Shown here: one piece after another, positions 60,453-64,000 of the stretch
Numbering within the stretch: position 1 is the stretch's first letter
How the letters are laid out: each line of letters starts with the position of its first letter
Assembly: GCF_026151205.1 (NCBI RefSeq)
Contig: NC_087072.1
Location: 9,855,669-9,919,668, forward strand
Source: Bolinopsis microptera
Lineage: Eukaryota; Ctenophora; Tentaculata; Lobata; Bolinopsidae
DNA length: 64,000 nucleotides
Direction of reading: 5' to 3'
The notes under the pieces: generated by a model
Database searches by the model: none
Seen by the model: the letters and a program-made list of their open reading frames with translations, nothing else
Told to the model about the DNA's origin: nothing
Made by a program: the position numbers and the translations under genes

Positions 60453-62200
60453 CCTCCTAGTACACCTGGGCAACTTGTTCAGTTATAATGGCAAATAATT
60501 ATGCAAACATAATTTTTCTTCAAACATATATTAAAATCAGAACTCTGATTAGACTTACCACTGTTACTTCCTATAGCCGAGACATATTTATAAAGCAGCA
60601 TTATAAATTATGAACTAAATATAAATTATACACTCAATTACACACTAAAACTATACACTTTCACTGCATGACGTTATTACAAGTTCAGTGTTTCACGAGT
60701 GATAACTGACCTGATGTCATTTTGCTAATAATTCTCTGGTCGTTTTCCAATCTATAGAGACTAAAAGTTTAACATTATATCAAAGATCAAAGCACATAAT
60801 AGATCACATAAGTTTAAGTTGTACTTAACAATTACTGATAATAGCAGAGTGCTCATTAAGTGATATAGTGATAATGTGACAGACATAGAACAAGACATCC
60901 TGTCGCTAATTAGCATGCTGCACTTGTTACGAAATGTGTCCATGTGAGTTAAGGTTATAAGTATGTCAACACAAAACTGAAATATTTATGATCTTGCAAA
61001 GCCAAACGCACAATTTCCTAGTTATCTACAGGTTTAGCACTTTCTGCTACTAAATGCTAGCAAATTTAAAGCAATGGAGAAAAACGAAATCACACATACT
61101 TTGTATCGATGCTTGCAACATAGCTGCTTTCAATAAATATCGAGGAATCTAAAATGCTATGATTTTCACAGTGCAACAAACGGACAACACTTGGATAAAT
61201 AATACAAAAGTAGTCAGATAACAATATTGAGTAAAAAAATATTAAGTAAAAACGTTGTTCTATAATGTATATTCCAGATTATCTCCATCACACTCACGGA
61301 AATTGATAATGATGTGGATACATAGAAATTACAAAAATAAAACTGATTCACAGCTGCATGACTGGTTAAAAAAGGGGGGGGGGGGACCCCCAACCCATGT
61401 AGCTGAGACACCTCACAGCTGCATGACTGTACCAAATCAGCAAAGCATCGAATTTACAGTAAGTAAACAATTTTTCCCTAAAAGAAACTTTGTAGTGAAG
61501 TTTTGATACAACAACAAATTGGAACCTCCATCATGGGCAGCACTGCAATAGCTGACCAATTTTTAAATGGTTGCAATGATTCAGGATAATCTTGGCTTTT
61601 CAGTAGCGCTCGATTTTGGTCGAGCTAAACGTACATGAATTATGTAGTACAGTCAACAGTGCGCGGCGTCAATGAGCCGACATCAGCTAGGCAGCATGAA
61701 GGATGATTATTAATCACTCTACACTCGACTTTCACGTGACTTTTTTTCTAGGTGGCCCTGAACGACCATTCGAACCCCCTAACCCTCTACTTTAACAGGT
61801 GTACTAGATTACAACTTTTTAGCTAAAACTTTTTAATTCCGTATTTTATTGTTATGAAGCTTAAGCTTAATTGGTATGATGGCTTTTGACCTCACAAAAT
61901 TGTATAAGTACTTAAATAAAAAGTTAAATCTGCTACATTTTCAATTTTACAATTTGTTGTACAATTACTTTACCCGGCCCGCCATTTTATTTATTTATGA
62001 TTTATATATTAATTTCCTCTGCATAAGCCCTCGTTTTTCTTCTTTTCACATACATCGGTGAGCGAAGCGAGCAATAAACTACCAAGCTAAGTGAGTAATT
62101 GCTCAGACTGTATGTGAGCAAAAATAATCATTCATGATTTATAAAACTTGTCTTGAGATTAATATTTAATAATTTTATCCCATCTTCATTCTTCACCCTA
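60453..62200. other. Region upstream of the kelch gene
   Basis: Contains the probable promoter and 5' UTR of the kelch gene (an acceptor-like GCCCAG is at about 60473) and a 13-base G run with adjacent C run at ~61374-61390, flanked by two copies of TCACAGCTGCATGACTG (61349 and 61414). No gene is supported. Confidence 0.35.
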
Positions 62201-62206
62201 TGCTAG

Positions 62207-62238
62207 GGATACAAGGATACAAGGATACAAGGATACAA
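62207..62238 (-). repeat. 8-bp tandem tail of the LINE
   Basis: Four exact GGATACAA copies, which on the element's strand read TTGTATCC and close its 3' UTR. Such microsatellite tails replace poly(A) in several LINE groups, so this fixes the element's 3' end. Confidence 0.75.
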
Positions 62239-63594
62239 AAGTGATAATTACTTTATTGAGTACACAATAGTTGTAATTCTGAAATAATTTAAGTTACACA
62301 ATTCTAATTATTTACAAGTGTGTAGGGATAATTTAGAAATGTTATATAATGCTAGTTTTAGAAAAATAGATAAATCGAGTTTGTATGGTTCAATCTTATT
62401 TTAAGGTCCTATAGCATTATGCACTTGCCAGTATTTGAGTGGAAATCTGGGCTCTTATAATAGGCTGTATAATTTTCGTTCACAGAGAGAATTGAATGGA
62501 TTGCTCTTGCTGTGGCAGTGAGTGTGGTAGGATCTAGAGTTTTGTTGGAGAGCAAACCGACTAGGTCAGTAATGTTTAGGGGATGGAAATTGAATTTTTC
62601 CCTAACTGAGGAGTAGAGCAAACAATCAATCAATACGTGACTTTCGTCCTCAATAGGCTTTAGCCCTTTGCTGAAAAAGCAGTAGGTGCACCAACGTTCT
62701 TCTCTTGGTACAAGGGGGGTTTCGTATCTGCCCCTTTCGATGTAGAGGTTGTGGCAGCTGATACGAAACCTTGTCAGACTTTTTCGAACATCCGGTATTT
62801 TGATAATTCGTAGGTGTGCCTCTGGTTCGAAATCATGTTTAATTAAGTTATAGAATTCTAGTTTTGGCGAGGAGGCCTTGGCAGCTTTCCAGGTATTCAC
62901 GAATTCTTCCCTCATGTTATGACTGATTTGGGTGGAGAGCTTAGATTTTGAGGAAGATGAGGGGGTGAAGTTGTATTTGGTGAGAAGCTTTGAGATGTTG
63001 GTATACCAAGGAAGTCCCAACATGATTTGTTCGTGAAATGCAGCACAGAGTAGTTCGTTTTCAGTGTTTTCAAGGCGACTATAGTAATCTATTGCAAGTT
63101 TGCAGGCTTCAAAAAATAGAGGGTGGCGCCCGCTTTCGCCCCAGCAACCTATATTGATGCTTTTGAATGTACAGACAAAGACCACTTGATAAACTTTAGG
63201 TGGAATTTTTCATAGTGGTCTTGTGCAATGTACTTCAAGGTATGCTGGGGGTTGGCTTTGTCATCTATTTTTGAAAGGTATCTCATGGTTTTTGAGTGGG
63301 GGCATAAGACTTGACAGCCATAAAGCAGGATGGTTTTATAAGGAGTCAAATAGAATATTAAGGGCACGGTGTGAGAGGGCATCCTTAACTATTTTGCCTT
63401 TGAGGCCATAGAGAGCACGGAGAGCCTTGGCCCTCAGCTCAGTATTTGCTGCTGTAAACGATCCATTTCTGTGGAATATTATGCCAAGACTTTTGACAAA
63501 AGATTCAACATCGCTTCTGGCTGTATCATATTCCATATATTGTCCTAGATGCCACACTCCAGCTACTGGCTCATATATAATAGTTAGATTGTGG

Positions 63595-63959
63595 CAGTGG
63601 CGTAACGTTGCCTGTTAGCGCCCCCTGCCGAAAAGGCGCCCCCCTGTTGTTGACGGATGTTACTCGTCTAAATTTCTTCGAAGTAGCGCGCGCCGGGCCA
63701 GATCATTAACAATGGTCAACCCTGTTGGCGCCCCTTCCCCTTTTGGTGCCCCTCCCTAAAATTGAACAAATTAGGTGATTTTAGAGGATACGCCGGTAAA
63801 ATCTCTAAAAAAGTGTGTATCTAGAGCAAAACGCGCAGTTTTGCTAGTACTTTAGTTAAGTTTTCGAAATTGTCCCACATTCAAACGACGATTTGGCGCC
63901 CCCCTAAGACGGCGCCCCCCTGCACAGCGGGGTCAGCAGGGCCCTTCGTTACGCCACTG
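63595..63959. mobile_element. hAT-type MITE inserted in the LINE, 8-bp target duplication
   Basis: 365 bp with termini CAGTGGCGTAACGTTGCC and CGTTACGCCACTG, bracketed by the exact 8-bp duplication GATTGTGG (63587-63594 and 63960-63967). It is the same family as 25836-26124, in opposite orientation, with extra sequence near 63640-63710. Reading the minus strand across the site with the MITE and one duplication removed continues the LINE frame (TIHN joined to LTIIYEP), so the MITE landed in LINE coding sequence. Confidence 0.93.
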
Positions 63960-64000
63960 GATTGTGGATGGTTAACTGCGGTCGGTCCGAGAAACCTATC

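Larger units (their letters stand above)
62207..64000 (-). pseudogene. 3' end of a non-LTR (LINE) retrotransposon, frameshifted and MITE-interrupted
   Basis: Minus-strand frames in three pieces (63999-63336, 63382-63149, 63185-62409) together give the C-terminal third of a LINE polyprotein. Segments include GVWHLGQYMEYD, RAKALRALYGLKGKI, the LLYGCQVLCP motif beyond the reverse transcriptase, GCWGESGRHPL, and a C-terminal zinc-knuckle-like CTYC..ESHVLIDC with FRISCHNLYIERGRY before it. Frames change 2-1-2, so at least two indels have occurred. The 3' UTR ends in four 8-bp GGATACAA units (62207-62238, plus-strand reading), the short tandem tail usual for several LINE clades. The 5' part runs off the window. 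The clade was not decided. Confidence 0.8.

Noticed and set aside
63595-63959. Reading the CAGTGGCGTAACG element as piggyBac-like
   Set aside because: Target duplications are 8 bp and not TTAA, which fits hAT instead.
1-64000. CRISPR arrays, bacterial operons, tRNA or rRNA genes
   Set aside because: The tandem repeats lack unique spacers, the genes are spliced eukaryotic ones, and no tRNA cloverleaf or rRNA sequence was recognised by eye; a covariance-model scan was not possible.

Overview
This is a 64-kb piece of an AT-rich animal (metazoan) nuclear genome. It holds intron-rich protein genes with GT-AG introns, long intergenic stretches and several transposon families. There are no bacterial, organellar or viral genes. 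Motile-cilium and basal-body genes (DNAAF2, CEP164), an animal KLHL17/20-type kelch gene and a divergent single-exon 7TM receptor point to an invertebrate. An early-branching marine animal such as a cnidarian fits, but that placement is inference; no species is claimed.

Layout. (1) 1-3.5 kb: a single-exon 7TM receptor on the plus strand. (2) 3.5-14.5 kb, minus: DNAAF2 (kintoun), reconstructed as 13 coding exons with matching intron phases. One intron carries a FLYWCH/MULE-type DNA transposon remnant. (3) 15.5-18.4 kb, minus: HROB (MCM8IP-like OB-fold recombination factor), with an unresolved reading-frame change in its proline-rich exon. (4) 21.8-25.6 kb, minus: a nearly intact Penelope-like retroelement with its GIY-YIG domain before the reverse transcriptase (Naiad-type order), flanked by ~550-bp direct repeats and broken by one in-frame TAA. 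(5) 25.8-26.1 kb: a hAT-type MITE with 8-bp target duplications. (6) 27.0-30.7 kb, plus: CEP164 with an uninterrupted 1222-codon reading frame. (7) 31.5-35.7 kb, plus: a six-exon homologue of human C7orf57. (8) 36-45 kb: gene-poor, with a broken Harbinger nuclease and satellites. (9) 45.15-45.67 kb, plus: a small single-pass membrane protein not recognised. (10) 46.7-49.4 kb: a 2.7-kb terminal-inverted-repeat element, bounded by TTAA, filled by ~2.2 kb of GGA-rich polypurine satellite. (11) 50.1-60.5 kb, minus: a KLHL17/KLHL20-like BTB-BACK-kelch gene, 12 coding exons, 674 codons. (12) 62.2-64 kb, minus: the 3' end of a decayed LINE interrupted by a second hAT MITE.

Functional theme: DNAAF2 preassembles axonemal dyneins in the cytoplasm, CEP164 builds the distal appendages that dock the basal body, and C7orf57 is an uncharacterised protein. 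HROB acts with MCM8-MCM9 in recombination, and the kelch protein is probably a CUL3 adaptor. Whether the close spacing of two or three cilium-linked genes is more than chance cannot be told from one window.

The most unusual items are the permuted Penelope-like element, the polypurine-filled TTAA element, and the MITE-in-LINE nesting, which can be read to the base. Exon borders were inferred by eye from splice sites, phase and remembered homology; no alignment was run.
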